A DNA stretch of 64,000 nt from Bryopsis sp. KO-2023. Taxonomy: Eukaryota > Chlorophyta > Ulvophyceae > Bryopsidales > Bryopsidaceae. The translations under genes and the position numbers were made by a program. The notes below the pieces were generated by a model. It made no database searches and was not told the origin of the DNA. It saw nothing but the letters and a program-made list of their open reading frames with translations. The DNA is taken from positions 1,017,001 to 1,081,000 of the forward strand of contig BSYQ01000006.1 in assembly GCA_030272585.1 (NCBI GenBank), written 5' to 3'. Positions 21,798-32,641 of the stretch are shown piece by piece. Position 1 is the first letter of the stretch; every line of letters starts with the position of its first letter.

Positions 21798-22078
21798 AAA
21801 ACAAATGTTCACATTGTTTTCAGGCACCTTGTACATCATTCTTTGGGGTTTTTTTTTATTGGCCTATTTTTTGGTTTCTTTAGTCATTAGTGCGGGAGGA
21901 AAGGTCACCTCCTGGTGTGTATGGATAATGATTGTTTATCTTCACCCTGGGATATTGGAATTCAGCTCCAGGGCTTCTCAGGGATGCCCCAAAATTCTGT
22001 CAATTTCACATTTCAGGCGGGTGGGGCAGAACCCCCTATGGCAAGCAGCGATTCCATTACTGTTGCAAAGTGTCCTAT

Positions 22079-22322
22079 TGTGAAAACCATTCGAGAATCA
22101 CTTCGAAGAAATCATATTACAAGTGGTACTGTTTCCCTTGTCCTCTTTAAACCCTAAGACAAGTAGTGCCTGAAACAGTACTGCCCTTAATTCACTTGCT
22201 TCTTACAGGGAACTTCCTTCTTCCCTATACAAGTGCTGACTAACCCCAAACAGAAATGGACCAACAGCCCATTTAACTCAAAGTAACTCCACACAGCCCA
22301 TTTAACTCAAAGAAACTCCACA
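22079..22322 (-). repeat. LTR of element B (3' LTR)
   Basis: This 244-bp terminal repeat appears identical to the copy at 27064-27307. A 21-bp segment ending ACTCCACA (AGCCCATTTAACTCAAAG...) is itself duplicated in tandem near its right end. On the minus strand it is preceded by AGTGGAAGCG, the likely polypurine tract. Confidence 0.97.
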
Positions 22323-22339
22323 CGCTTCCACTGCTTAAC

Positions 22340-25227
22340 TCATAACGCATAAGAACGAAATAACCCTTGATGCACTACCCGAATATCTCGACTATCCACA
22401 CGAACTTTCCAAACATGTTGGGAACAGCGCTGTAATATTTGACATGGCCCCAACCAGCGCGGTTGCAATTTGGTGCGACCAGTATCTACCGATTTTTGAT
22501 CATACAACCAAACGAATTGTCCCACAGCCCATTGACGATCATCATTCTGGCGAGTTTGATTCACCTTCTCTCGAACTGCAGACATCCGTTGTCGAGAGAG
22601 CATCCACGCCTCGGATCCCCCATGAAATACCTCCATCGGGGTAGCTTGCAGCAACGAATGTGGCGTGTCATTGTAATAAGTAATGACACGATCCAACAAA
22701 AGCCACCAGTCCGTTTCTGGTTCGTCAGACGCCATTTTTCGCAACTTCTGGAGCAGGGACGAATTAGCACGTTCAACCATCCCGTTGGTGCGATGCAAAT
22801 ATGGAATTGCGAACGACCAGCGAGATCCTCGTTCCTTCATCCACTGCCGCATGTACTGAGACTTGAATGCACTGGCGTTATCACTGACGAATTCCGATAC
22901 TCGACCAAAACGTTTCTCCCAACTGCGAATCCCTTCCATCACAGCGAAACCATCCACTCGATAAAACCAATCAGCCCATAGCACACGCGACACAAGGTCA
23001 ACCATAACCAATATGTGTCGGCGTTTCCCATCAGTGCACATGATGGGGCCGATAAAATCAAGTGCCACAGTCTCTGACGGACGCACTGGATCTCGAAATA
23101 CTCCATATCGATATTGTCGAGGGGGAGGGAAAAACTGTTGGCACGGAACACAGCGATTAATGCACTCTTGAATCGCAGACTTAGAAAACGTATACCCCGC
23201 CTTTTTTGCTCGTCCCCACGTTCCATTGACTCCAGGGTGTCCTCCATGGATTTCAGCCCAAATCTTTGGAGTAATCACGAGTGGGGCGACGTCTTCGCGC
23301 GATTTTATCGCTGAACAACCATCTGATAGCAACATTCCTCGACGTGACAAAAAGTCAGGAAAGAGATTAGTCTTTCCTGGTAAATAGCGGAGCCGTGGAC
23401 AATATTCCATCACTTCATGTAATCTCCTTTTAACGAACCCTGAGCAGTTTGCCGGATTCGAAAAACTGGCGGTGCTTGCGTTGTCAGTGTAGATAACAAC
23501 TTCGCCTGCGAATATCCATGGGCGGAACGCTCGAATCACTTTCACGAGTGCTTCTGCTTCGAGATCATTGCTCTTGAAATGTTTCCATTGCGCAGACCAT
23601 GTACCAGAGATGCATGACACGATCTTTTCGCGCTGCACCAATATCCCACCCCATCCATGCTCGCTGGCGTCAACGGCGATACTGAATTGCGTGTCGGTGG
23701 ACGCTGGCATCAATCGCACCATGTGTCGTTCCAGCCCTCGTAAAAAATCCGTCCACTGAGAAGTATCGCCTGTCGATTCCATTTTTCGAAGCAAGGTCAT
23801 CAGCAAATCCCCTCGAAACGTAAAACGAATCACCTGCAACAACCATCCTCGTAAGCGACGCCAGTCGCTGCGTGATGCTGGCGGCGCCAAACTGCGCAGG
23901 TCGTCAAGCGTTCCTTCTGTAGGCGACCATCCCTCCCGAGTCAATCGATAACCAAGAAACTCCGCCCCTGGTCGAAAAAACGAGCACTTGGATGTTCGCA
24001 TGCGCCAGGAGTCTTCGTTAAACGCTGCCAGAGTGATTCTGACGTCTTCCAAATGTGTGACCGGATCAGAGGAAAGGACGAGGATGTCGTCCATATACGC
24101 CAGGATCTGGCATGTCGGGGAGGCGCGGGAGCGCGCTTTGTTGAGCGTGGGGGTGACGGCGCGAAGGAACTCCGCAGGTGAGTTGGAATAGCCTTGGGGG
24201 AGGCGCTGGTAGACATAGAAGCGATTTCGAAGAACGAACCCGAAATGGGGTTGAATGGTCGGGTGGATTTTCACCTGGTGGAACGCATCCCTCAAATCCA
24301 ATGTTGATCCCACATTGAACTTCCGTACTTCTGCGAAAAGGTGGTCTCGGTTCACTCGAGTAAAGCTCTGGAGCTTGGCACAGGAATTTAGGGCTCTGAA
24401 GTCCACGACAGTCCGAGCTCCACCATCTTTTTTTGGAACTGCGAACACAGGGCTGCAGAATGGCTCTTGGGTAACTTCGCGGACGACGCCATCGTCGATC
24501 AAGGATTGGAGCTCCTTGAAAATAGCGTTTTCCTCGGCGGGTCCAGAGAGGGGCGATTTTTGGATCGACTTGAACGGAATCGGACAGCGAGCTGGAAATG
24601 CTTGGGTCTGATAGGTCGAACATCCTGGAAACGACGGTCCAAAAAGCGCCGGGAATTCATGGGCAAATTGCTGTCCCCATGTCGGTAGGGTCTGCTGACG
24701 AATCCTGGGTCGATCTCGAAACGCTTGAGGCTTGTCTGGCAGAGGTATCCAACCATGATCCGGAAGGTAAACATGATCCCAGTTAGTTTTCAGAGAAAAA
24801 CAAATCATCCTGTAAGTGAAAACCTTTGGCTGATCTCCCTTATTAGTGAGTACTCCCCATAACTGTGTTCCAGAAAATTTGACTGCAAATTCAGTCTGTG
24901 TAATCTGCAGCCCATCTAAAACATCACCAAAACTAGCATCATCAATGGTGATACCCAATCTAAGAGATTTGGATTCACCAGGACCTAAAACAAAAGAACG
25001 ATTCAAAGGAAAATACACCCGGTTATTGCGTCTATAAGGTAGAAAAAAAGGGATTTCTGCAAATCTAATTCCCTGCTGACTAGCATCCACTAAGTCAGGC
25101 CTAACCTCAGTTTTTTTATCCAGCTCTGATGTCCCTTTTTTATTACTGGACTGTATCGTGTCAGCCACCTTTATTTTTGCCTGATTTATCTCATTCTTAT
25201 TAACTGTTTTTTTATTTTTTCCTAATC
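22340..25227 (-). CDS. Retrotransposon B Pol: dUTPase-like region, reverse transcriptase, RNase H, integrase
   Basis: The frame is entered by -1 frameshifting at 25228-25234, since no ATG begins it; the first codon after the slip is CGA at 25227. The N-terminal ~130 residues form a beta-rich segment (FPLNRSFVLGPGESKSLRLGI ... GVLTNKGDQPKVFTYRMI) homologous to the region before RT in element A and reminiscent of dUTPase. RT has LDLRDAFHQVKI and the YMDD catalytic box (near 24085). RNase H shows AVDASEHGWG and YTDNAST. The integrase has the H-H-C-C finger (HGGHPG ... CVPCQQF), catalytic Asp residues in ALDFIGPI and VSDNASAF, and Glu in MVERANSSL, then a WLGPC module. All catalytic residues I can check are present. 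Confidence 0.95.
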
Positions 25228-27075
25228 GTTTTTTTCAACCGTTGCTTTGATGGAGTGCAGCAACTCTTCGACCCTTCTGAGCAGGGTTCGAATTCCAACA
25301 GAAAAATCAGGAACCTCATGCATGTAACATTCTAACAACTGGCCGCTATTGCGAACAAAGAGTTGCTTTTGCTGGCAGTCCACTAATAACCCGTGATGGG
25401 CCAAAAAAGGAAATCCCAATATTAATGGAGGCCCCTTGGAATTCATAACAAAAGCAGTGATTTTGATTGGTTTTTTATTTAAGAACAGCTCCAATTCCAC
25501 ACTCCCTAACAATTCAGTTCTATGACCATCACCCAAAATCACATGCCTGGAACACTTTTCCACCTTCTCCTGTAATTTGAGCTTTTTAATCGTTTGAAAC
25601 TGAATGAAATTGTTAGTAGCTCCAGTATCAATCAAACCACTGATTCGGACATCATTGATGCGAATCGGTAAGTGTAAACTCGGCTTGGTCGTCCGACTGT
25701 GCGCTGCAGTACACCTTTCCTCAGGTATCTCCAGATTCAAACAAATATCTTCCGCTGCGTCATAGAAAACATCGTCGTCGTCGATTACTCGTCGCTCAGT
25801 CCGTCCCAGTCCAAGAAACATCGGTAGCGCTTGATCGTCAGACGAGGTGGGTGATTCTGCATGGTCGAAAGTATCTTGAGCGCCTGTGAGTAGTGGCGCG
25901 GATGACTCAGCCTCCAGCGCTTCCGCGTATTCGTCGTCCACACACTGACTCCAGCGAACCGTTTTCTTCGGTGGAACTCGACCTCGCTGGCTGCCATTCC
26001 CTTTGAGATATCGTTCTGCCTCAGTGCGAAAAGAAGCCTCCTTCATCAACACTTTCCACGCGATCATTAGCGAATTTTTTCCTGTGACTTGGGAGAAATC
26101 GATTCGACCTCCAGGGACCACCTTGTCGCGCATACCACCGAGGTACTCCCCTCTCATCTGACCAAGGTCCATAGCATCACCGGGGGTAGTCGTCGTGGGG
26201 TGCTTCCCCAGAGTTCCCATTCCCTGCCAATACGCCCACTTGGAGATAGAGGTCGTCATGTCGTTCAAGGTGCAGTCCGAAGCCAGTTGAGAAAGGGCGC
26301 CTTGCAAGGGTTTAGGCAGCTTAGCGAAAAGGAGTCTTTTTTTATCTGACTCGCTCACTGATTCACTTAACTCGCACTCCAAAATATATCGCTCCAAAAA
26401 CTGCTGCAGCGACTCTTCTCGCCGAGGTGTCACTTTTGTTAAACGGTCTGCATCGTTCTCAGCGGTATTAGGAACGCGAGCTTCCATAAGAGCTTGAAAT
26501 AGCTGCCACTGTAGCTGGTTCCGAACTTCGTCAGGGTCGCCTTCGAGTACCAACGCTCCATCCGGTAAGAGGGGGGCGTACTGCGCCATGGTCGCAGGGG
26601 TATTCGCCGCCAAACACTTTCGATATGTCTGTATCGCCAACAACGCTGCAGGACTTCCAGGTTTCATTAGTCGAACGAACTCTTGTGCTTTTGCGATAAA
26701 CGAGTCTTCACCTGCCATGAGTTCGGCGTGAGTTGTAGCCCAGCGCGACACCTCACGGGTCCAAACTGTTATTTTCCTTTTGTCCCCAGTTTCCGAAGTC
26801 GGCCCTGGGTTGCTTTCCACGCAACCGATCATAAGCAAAAGGAGGATCAACAGCCGGGAGAGCGTAGTCCTTGGCTTGACAAGCGCTGGTCCAGAGTCTG
26901 GCTCTGAGTGTCGCCATATTGCGCGTCTCTCCTTCGCTCGTAAGTATGTTTCTCGAGTAAGCGTGATTCCAGCTTGGTGTGGAGAGGAGAGAGATAGCCA
27001 GAGTAAAAGTTCGAGCCACCAAAGGTGGAACAGAGGTCGGAAAGGAGCCTGGCTCCGAAACCATGTGAAAACCAT
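25222..27075 (-). CDS. Retrotransposon B Gag-protease with N-terminal 2A-like motif
   Basis: The frame starts at an ATG lying in the last 12 bases of the 5' LTR, reads through the primer-binding site, and gives a ~90-residue leader ending in the hydrophobic run LLILLLLMIG directly followed by CVESNPGP (NPGP at 26811-26800). The D/C-V-E-x-NPGP pattern with a Leu-rich lead-in is that of 2A/2A-like peptides, where the ribosome releases the chain between the last G and P. The following ~300 residues look like a Ty3-type Gag (LQWQLFQALMEARVP ... EESLQQFLERYILECELSESVS). No CCHC zinc knuckle is seen. A retropepsin follows (ISGLIDTGATNNFI near 25625, and ILGFPFL). The stop TAG comes two codons after the slippery heptamer. 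Confidence 0.92.
   Translation of the reverse strand: MVFTWFRSQAPFRPLFHLWWLELLLWLSLSSPHQAGITLTRETYLRAKERRAIWRHSEPDSGPALVKPRTTLSRLLILLLLMIGCVESNPGPTSETGDKRKITVWTREVSRWATTHAELMAGEDSFIAKAQEFVRLMKPGSPAALLAIQTYRKCLAANTPATMAQYAPLLPDGALVLEGDPDEVRNQLQWQLFQALMEARVPNTAENDADRLTKVTPRREESLQQFLERYILECELSESVSESDKKRLLFAKLPKPLQGALSQLASDCTLNDMTTSISKWAYWQGMGTLGKHPTTTTPGDAMDLGQMRGEYLGGMRDKVVPGGRIDFSQVTGKNSLMIAWKVLMKEASFRTEAERYLKGNGSQRGRVPPKKTVRWSQCVDDEYAEALEAESSAPLLTGAQDTFDHAESPTSSDDQALPMFLGLGRTERRVIDDDDVFYDAAEDICLNLEIPEERCTAAHSRTTKPSLHLPIRINDVRISGLIDTGATNNFIQFQTIKKLKLQEKVEKCSRHVILGDGHRTELLGSVELELFLNKKPIKITAFVMNSKGPPLILGFPFLAHHGLLVDCQQKQLFVRNSGQLLECYMHEVPDFSVGIRTLLRRVEELLHSIKATVEKND
25228..25234 (-). promoter_or_regulatory. 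Canonical -1 frameshift slippery heptamer A_AAA_AAC
   Basis: In the Gag-protease frame the codons read GAA AAA AAC GAT TAG, which places A-AAA-AAC in the correct phase. A -1 slip continues as CGA TTA GGA in the open pol frame. The pol frame has a TGA just upstream of the heptamer, so the shift must happen within this short overlap. No structure-probing evidence; the downstream AT-rich sequence shows no obvious strong stem by eye. Confidence 0.85.
27048..27063 (-). other. Primer-binding site of element B
   Basis: Directly inside the 5' LTR, the minus strand reads TGGTTTCGGAGCCAGG. It starts with the TGG that pairs to a tRNA CCA end and resembles the initiator-Met-type sites (TGGTATCAGAGCC) of many LTR elements. 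Confidence 0.8.
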
Positions 27076-27307
27076 TCGAGAATCACTTCGAAGAAATCAT
27101 ATTACAAGTGGTACTGTTTCCCTTGTCCTCTTTAAACCCTAAGACAAGTAGTGCCTGAAACAGTACTGCCCTTAATTCACTTGCTTCTTACAGGGAACTT
27201 CCTTCTTCCCTATACAAGTGCTGACTAACCCCAAACAGAAATGGACCAACAGCCCATTTAACTCAAAGTAACTCCACACAGCCCATTTAACTCAAAGAAA
27301 CTCCACA
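27064..27307 (-). repeat. LTR of element B (5' LTR)
   Basis: This copy appears identical to the one at 22079-22322. On the minus strand it lies upstream of the coding frames and should hold promoter and RNA start. Its last 12 bases contain the ATG that opens the Gag frame. Confidence 0.97.
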
Positions 27308-27506
27308 CCTATACTGTTCATGGTATGATACAAGCCATCAAAACCTGGATGTTGCATATTCACTCTGGCATGTTGGGGCTCCCCATCCTGTTTTGCCCAC
27401 CACCAAAAATCATATCTTGACCCTTATGCATGTCCACCAACCTCTCCGCTGAACTGTATCTATACACACCACCACCAGAAAAAAACAGTTCCCAGAGATT
27501 CCTCTG

Positions 27507-28400
27507 TCACGGAAATATATATTCCTCAGGGTCTCCTCGGAACTCAAACATGGTTGAGGAAAAGGTGACCACCTGAGCGATTCTATTTCCCTGCCTGTCT
27601 ATGGAGATGTTGATCCTTTTGAATGGAGTCAGCCATTGCGGGGGACAGAGGCCCTTTCGCTGTGGACGTTCCCTGTCTCTTGGAGCTGCTGCCAGCAAGC
27701 TGAACGGCGATCAGTCCAGTAGGATTGGTTGGCAGTGTTGTGGTGTCCATCCCTATTGTTTTGGGCAATATCCATTATTTTCTTTAGTCAACTCAGAGGA
27801 TATTTTTCAATCATCCGATATATGGTACAATATATATACCATGGTTTTTGAACAGCTTGGTATCAGTTATCGGAACAAGAAATCGACTGGGAAAGAACTC
27901 TTGAAAGCGGGTGAGGAAACCGGCAGGCAACGCGGAATGATGACACCCAGCCGCTGGCCCATGACATGCGAAAATGATTCCGACAATATCAATCTCATGG
28001 GTCTCGATGTAATTGGATGGTGAATTGATAATCCTTGGAGGTGTCGTGAGTCTCTGGGTGTCCTTTCCCCCTTTCAATCCATTGTACATCCCTCCCAGGG
28101 TTCTTTCTTCAGGGCTTCGCATGAATTTGTGCAGCTTTTGATAATTGAATCGACTCGAACGCTCAACGCAACCAATGATAAAAAATGGGAGGCAGGCATT
28201 AAGAGGATTCAGGCGAAGCACCTTCTCACCACTCAGTCGGCAGTTGCACCATTGAGCGTTTATCAACGTGCAAACGCCTGGCCGACGAGATCCACGATAA
28301 ACCCAGAATCGCACCTTAACAGATGGATCAGGCGGTGGCTGTGAGTCCGACAATGTTTTTGGTTCTTTGACTTCGGAAAGACTCGTAGCCCAAGAATTGG
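27507..28400 (-). CDS. Unidentified minus-strand gene, exons tentative
   Basis: Coding-looking minus-strand segments include SVKVRFWVYRGSRRPGVCT near 28300, ending near a GTGAGA donor. Next is RFNYQKLHKFMRSPEERTL with NYIETHEIDIVGIIFACHG near 28190-27970. Another is KRINISIDRQGNRIAQVV near 27580. Their composition differs from the AT- and C-rich spacer around them. No start codon was found for the first segment and exon joins are not resolved. I recognise no family. Element B inserted about 200 bp beyond the left end. Confidence 0.35.
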
Positions 28401-28981
28401 ATCATATGGAATCTATACTGACCAAGAAAAGCAAACCCCGACGCTTGCAGCAATTGTGGCATCTTTCCACATTACCGTTAATTTCCTATACACCCAGCTC
28501 CGCAGTTGTCATGCCAAGCGTTTTTTTCTTTTCTTTTCATTAAGTCTTCTGTTTATAACTGGTATCACAAATTCCCTACCCGGACCACTCCAGTCGAGCC
28601 TCTACGCTATTCTTCAAAAGCATATGATATAAAAAAAAGATATCCAAAAAAAAGAAGGAAAAAAAGAAAACACATAAGAAACGAAAAAAGCCAAACACCG
28701 ACCAAATCCCAAATTCATCGACCCAACACCTCTATTTTTCATCGAATTTCTTTTTCCCCCACCTAGCCAGCGTCTTGCTTTCCGAGGACATTGCAAAAAA
28801 AAAACTCATTGAAGAAAAAACATAGAGGGAAATGAAATCAAGTGTGCGCAGATGCGCAGCTCTTCCACCTGACAAAAGAGGAAATAAGAATTGCCTGACC
28901 GAATGCCCCCGTTCAGCTCAAAACCCCAAAAGTCAAAGTCTAAAAGAAAAAGATAGATTTCAGGGATGAATTAGTCGTTTT
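28401..28981. other. AT-rich spacer, no gene seen
   Basis: Runs of A and C, with no frame or RNA gene I can support. Confidence 0.5.
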
Positions 28982-31941
28982 TTACTCCCCTTCCGATTCT
29001 TCTGCCTCTTCTTCGGAGGTATCCGACAAAAGCGGGCCATCTCGGCCAGGCACATAACCAACCACCGCTTCCTGCAGTTCTGGAGTCATTGGCACTGGTG
29101 GACCCCTGAGCAAATCAAACACCACAAGTTTTTTCCTCACGTTTTTCTCCCCATCTTGTTTTCCAAGAAAATCTTGTTCAGTGCAATGTTTAAAAACTGA
29201 CACACACCCCACCTGCTGACTAATCCTATCTTTCTTCTTTTCATTCTTTGGGAGATCGTTCTTTTGAAAACGGCGGGCGGGGTGCGGGGGTAAACTTAAA
29301 CTTGAAGTTGGAAGGAAGTTGGGTGGAGGCTTGCCCAGTGTGACAGTCAACCATCCTGGCTTTCACCCCAGAACAGCAAGGCACCTGGGTAGAAAAGTGT
29401 TCGGAAAGAAGAACAATATCGGGTGTCTTGTTAAAAAGAGCCGGTACCTGGGTTGGTATCCTTTCGGCTTCCGTTCAAACATCAAGCTCCTCTTGTCCGA
29501 CATCATCTGCTTCCACATATCCATCGTCAACGTCTTCCCCCCGGACATAGGCCTCCCATAATTCACCCACTGCCGAAACGCCGCAGCGTAATGCTCATTA
29601 CTTTCGCATCGGACCACGGTCGAGAAATCGTCGTCCACCTGCCTCGGAAGCCCAGCCCTATAGAAGAGCTTGGTTCTGGTGAAATTAATGATGGCTTTGT
29701 GGGCCTCAGAGTCTCCCTGAAATCCACCCTCGTGATCGGTCCGTGTGGCGACGTTGTACACGTTGTCTACGTATGGAAGTTTGAAAACCACCCCGTGAAT
29801 GGTCAATCCCAGATCCTTGGTCAGTTCGATGAACCCTGCCCGCTGCTCTGTGGATACCAAACATCGCCTTCACTCCACAGCTTCATCACCACAGCATAAC
29901 CTTTCGTTTCAAGAACTTGGCAAGACACCCAACATCCTACCAAGCACAAAATAAACAGGCGCCTTCCCCCCCCCCCCCCCGCGTCTCCCTTTTTCTCATA
30001 AAGGTCCCAAGGTTTTGACATTTTCAAGATGTTTTCACAGTTGAATCGTTTGGGGTCATTGTTTGGGGTAAGAAGAGCCAACGGGAGCTCACCATGGTCG
30101 AAATTCATTCTGTCGATGATTACGCAATATCCGAGGGCCAGCAGCTGGCGTGCTTTATTCACGCACTCCACTCTCAGGCCTTTGTAATTCTCTCCACGTA
30201 GGGTATCCTGATTAATTCTTGCCCAGGGAACCGCTCCATACTGCACCAGGTCCAACGAAAACTTCGTTTTCCCCGACCCTTGGCACCCGATCATCATAAG
30301 AATGAGGGGCTCATGCTTTCGGTCCTCGATCACCGGAGGGATGCCATTAACAATCGGGATGGCTGGTGGCAATGGGCTCGGAGAATCAGACTCTGCACCA
30401 CAGCAATTAAATTGCTCACGTTGATAGTAAGTTCTAGCTAATGCTTCAGTCTGTGATATATGGACCTAGACCCCTTCAGAAAATCAGCCAAAAAAAAACA
30501 AAAACCTCCCCACACCTATTTCCAGCAAATACGATTCACTCATGCAGCAAAAATACTCTAAAATGACACGCTTCGGCCTGGAAGTAATTTTTGCCGAGAA
30601 TAAATAAAAAATTCTGGTCGAATTTTTGGCAAAGTCAGTCCCAGTTGGCGAACACCAATTCTGGCAAGACGTAGTCTTGGTAAGAAAGTAGTTCCGCGAG
30701 AAAAAAAAAAATAGTTGTGGATGCCCATCCAGATGCAAGAAGGCACTCAACCCCCCCTTCCCCACCTGATGCGTCTGTGTCGCTATCCCCAGTCTCGTTT
30801 CCAGTGCCTGCCCCATCTCCATTCACAGCCTCCAATTTCTGGTCAGCCTCCCCGTTAACAGCTTCCCCATCGGCAGCATCTGCCCCATTACTTGCCTCAT
30901 TTTTCACCCTGCTGATGGCCTCCTCAGCCATCGCTTGAGCCCGGAGCAGGCTTTCCCTTGTGTCCACCCTCAATTGTTCGGGGGGAAGCACATTGAGGCG
31001 TTCCGGTCCCAGGGTGTTCGACTTGACCGACTTGTAGTCCTCCTTGGTCAATCTCCGCTTCTTTTTTTTTTTCTTCTTGGACTTCCCCTTGGGCTTCTCA
31101 GTTTCATCATCAGAATCCGATTCCTCCGAAGACGTGTGCCCCATCGCCAAGAAGCTCAAGCTCTTTTCCAAGACTTTCGACTGCACAGAGATTTCCTCCC
31201 CATCTCCCCCCTCCTCCTTGGTTTCCCCGTCAGTGGATATCCCGACAGACGCCGAATCCGTGGAGAACTCCTCCAGCACCGACTCTTTCAAATCCTGTGC
31301 TTCTTTCAGGGCATCGGCCAGCTTCTCCGACATCGCCCCAATCGTGTCATTCTCCTTCGAATCCATCCCATGCAGACTCACATCCTCTCCAGATTCACCA
31401 TCCTCAGACCCGGATTCCACCGTCTCGTTCTCATTGGTTGACAACACTGAGGATTCATCCCCTTCCTCAGAGTCCTGCTCCGATCCAACCAATTCGACAC
31501 CAGCCTCACGGTCCGAAGACGCATCCACCTCAGATTCCTCCGTGCCGTCCCCAGGTGAGTTTTCCCCTGTCGTCTCATTCACATTTCCATCCGCCACCGT
31601 AAGCATCTCCACCCCCGTTTCCTTTCCAGCCTCACCGTCAAGGGCTTTTTCGATTTCCCCTCCTCCATCCCCCTTTGGAGGGGATTCACAAAATGGCCGG
31701 CTCGATGATCGAAAAGAAGCCCTTCCAACCCCTCGGCCGATATGACCATCCCCTCGAGACTCCACATCTCGAGAAAACGTCCCACTGTGCCATTGAACCC
31801 TGTCGGCAGCGATTCTCGAAAACGAAGCAGAGGGGACTGAGGATCCAAATTCTCTATTTCTATTGTGGGATTTGCCGTCCCAATATTTGACTTGGGAGGC
31901 GAGCGATTGGGACTGTTTTTGACTTGTGGATGCGGGGGCAC
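28982..31941 (-). CDS. Acidic protein with P-loop (polynucleotide kinase-like) domain
   Basis: The core exon (from about 30405, acceptor GTGCAG) carries LILMMIGCQGSGKTKFSLDL, a Walker A loop. WARINQDTLRG and a kinase-like CVIIDRMNFDHGE strand follow, as in the AAA_33/T4-polynucleotide-kinase-like families. The next exon adds GVVFKLPYVDNVYNVATRTDHEGG and a helical lid, ending at GTACCG. The last exon is FDLLRGPPVPMTPELQEAV and an acidic tail. Upstream is a long Glu/Ser/Asp-rich exon with a poly-Lys block (about 31690-30753, donor GTGGGG). Further upstream, coding texture moves to another frame (LLRFRESLPTGFNGTVGRFLEMW, about 31900-31700) with no clear intron, so the 5' end is uncertain. It may act on RNA or DNA 5' ends, as related kinases do, or only bind nucleotides, as in hnRNP U-like proteins. 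Confidence 0.65.
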
Positions 31942-32126
31942 AGGTCAAATTGGTGGCAGGCTGAGTTGTGCAATGGGGAAGATCTGCAAGGCAACGTGGA
32001 CTGTTGATTTCATTATCCACCACAATTTTCATCCTTATTGTTTTTCCACAGGTACATGGGCCTGAACAAATCAATGCCAGTTTTTTTCCCCAAGTTTTCT
32101 TGATGTTTAAAGAAGGCATAGAGCAC

Positions 32127-32641
32127 CTAGTAGCTGCCCAGCCAGCTCAAGTTCCTATGGATAAAAAGAAAGCTTCCACCATCAACAAACGAGCTCTCGA
32201 TCGCACCCCAGAACCTTCTGATGCATTTACCCCTCGATTCACGAAAACACACCAGATAGGCTTTCATTTCAGAGCACCTGGCGTGCGGATTCGCGAAAAC
32301 AAAACGAAATACGTATCCGAATCCGTTGCTGTTGTAGGTAGATAGGTGTAAAACAACTGACCGGAGCTCAGCCGCAAGATTTGAGACAATCTCCACGCTG
32401 GCGCGTTAGATCCCCTGCTTCTGTCCAGCACTTCGAAGTTCAGTTTCGTCCAGAGCTCAGTGGGCGACGGGAGGCTTTCGCGCAGCCTCTTCGCGGTCGT
32501 TAGCATATCAGGTGACGGAGTTGCGTGATCCACGTATGCACTCCAATCGCACATCACACGGGCCCGAAGGCCACCAACGACGCGTTGAAAACGGAACTCG
32601 TCTCGATGGACTGGGCCTTCGTCGAATCGGAGACGGAACAA
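32127..32641 (-). CDS. Possible upstream exon(s) of the P-loop gene or a separate gene
   Basis: A minus-strand segment (FRLRFDEGPVHRDEFRFQRVV ... ELWTKLNFEVLDRSRG) has coding-like composition and ends near a GTCAGT donor after LRLSSG. No ATG opens it, so it would need another upstream exon. Family not recognised. Confidence 0.3.

Larger units (their letters stand above)
22074..27312 (-). mobile_element. Complete Ty3/gypsy-type LTR retrotransposon B
   Basis: Two 244-bp LTRs that look identical base for base (22079-22322 and 27064-27307) begin TGT and end ACA. They are flanked by the 5-bp target duplication CCTAT (22074-22078 and 27308-27312). The minus strand carries, in order: LTR, primer site, gag-protease frame, -1 slippery site, pol frame, polypurine stretch, LTR. 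Integrase lies after RNase H, as in Ty3/gypsy elements. Identical LTRs and intact frames indicate a recent insertion. It lies between genes, about 280 bp beyond the end of the EF-hand-like gene. Confidence 0.97.

Noticed and set aside
28150-28230. Second possible 2A-like motif (IIGCVER) in the unidentified gene
   Set aside because: The NPGP core is absent; the similarity to MIGCVES is limited to six residues.
31044-31745. Ser/Asp-rich plus-strand frame of 233 codons
   Set aside because: It is the antisense shadow of the Glu/Ser-rich exon of the P-loop gene.
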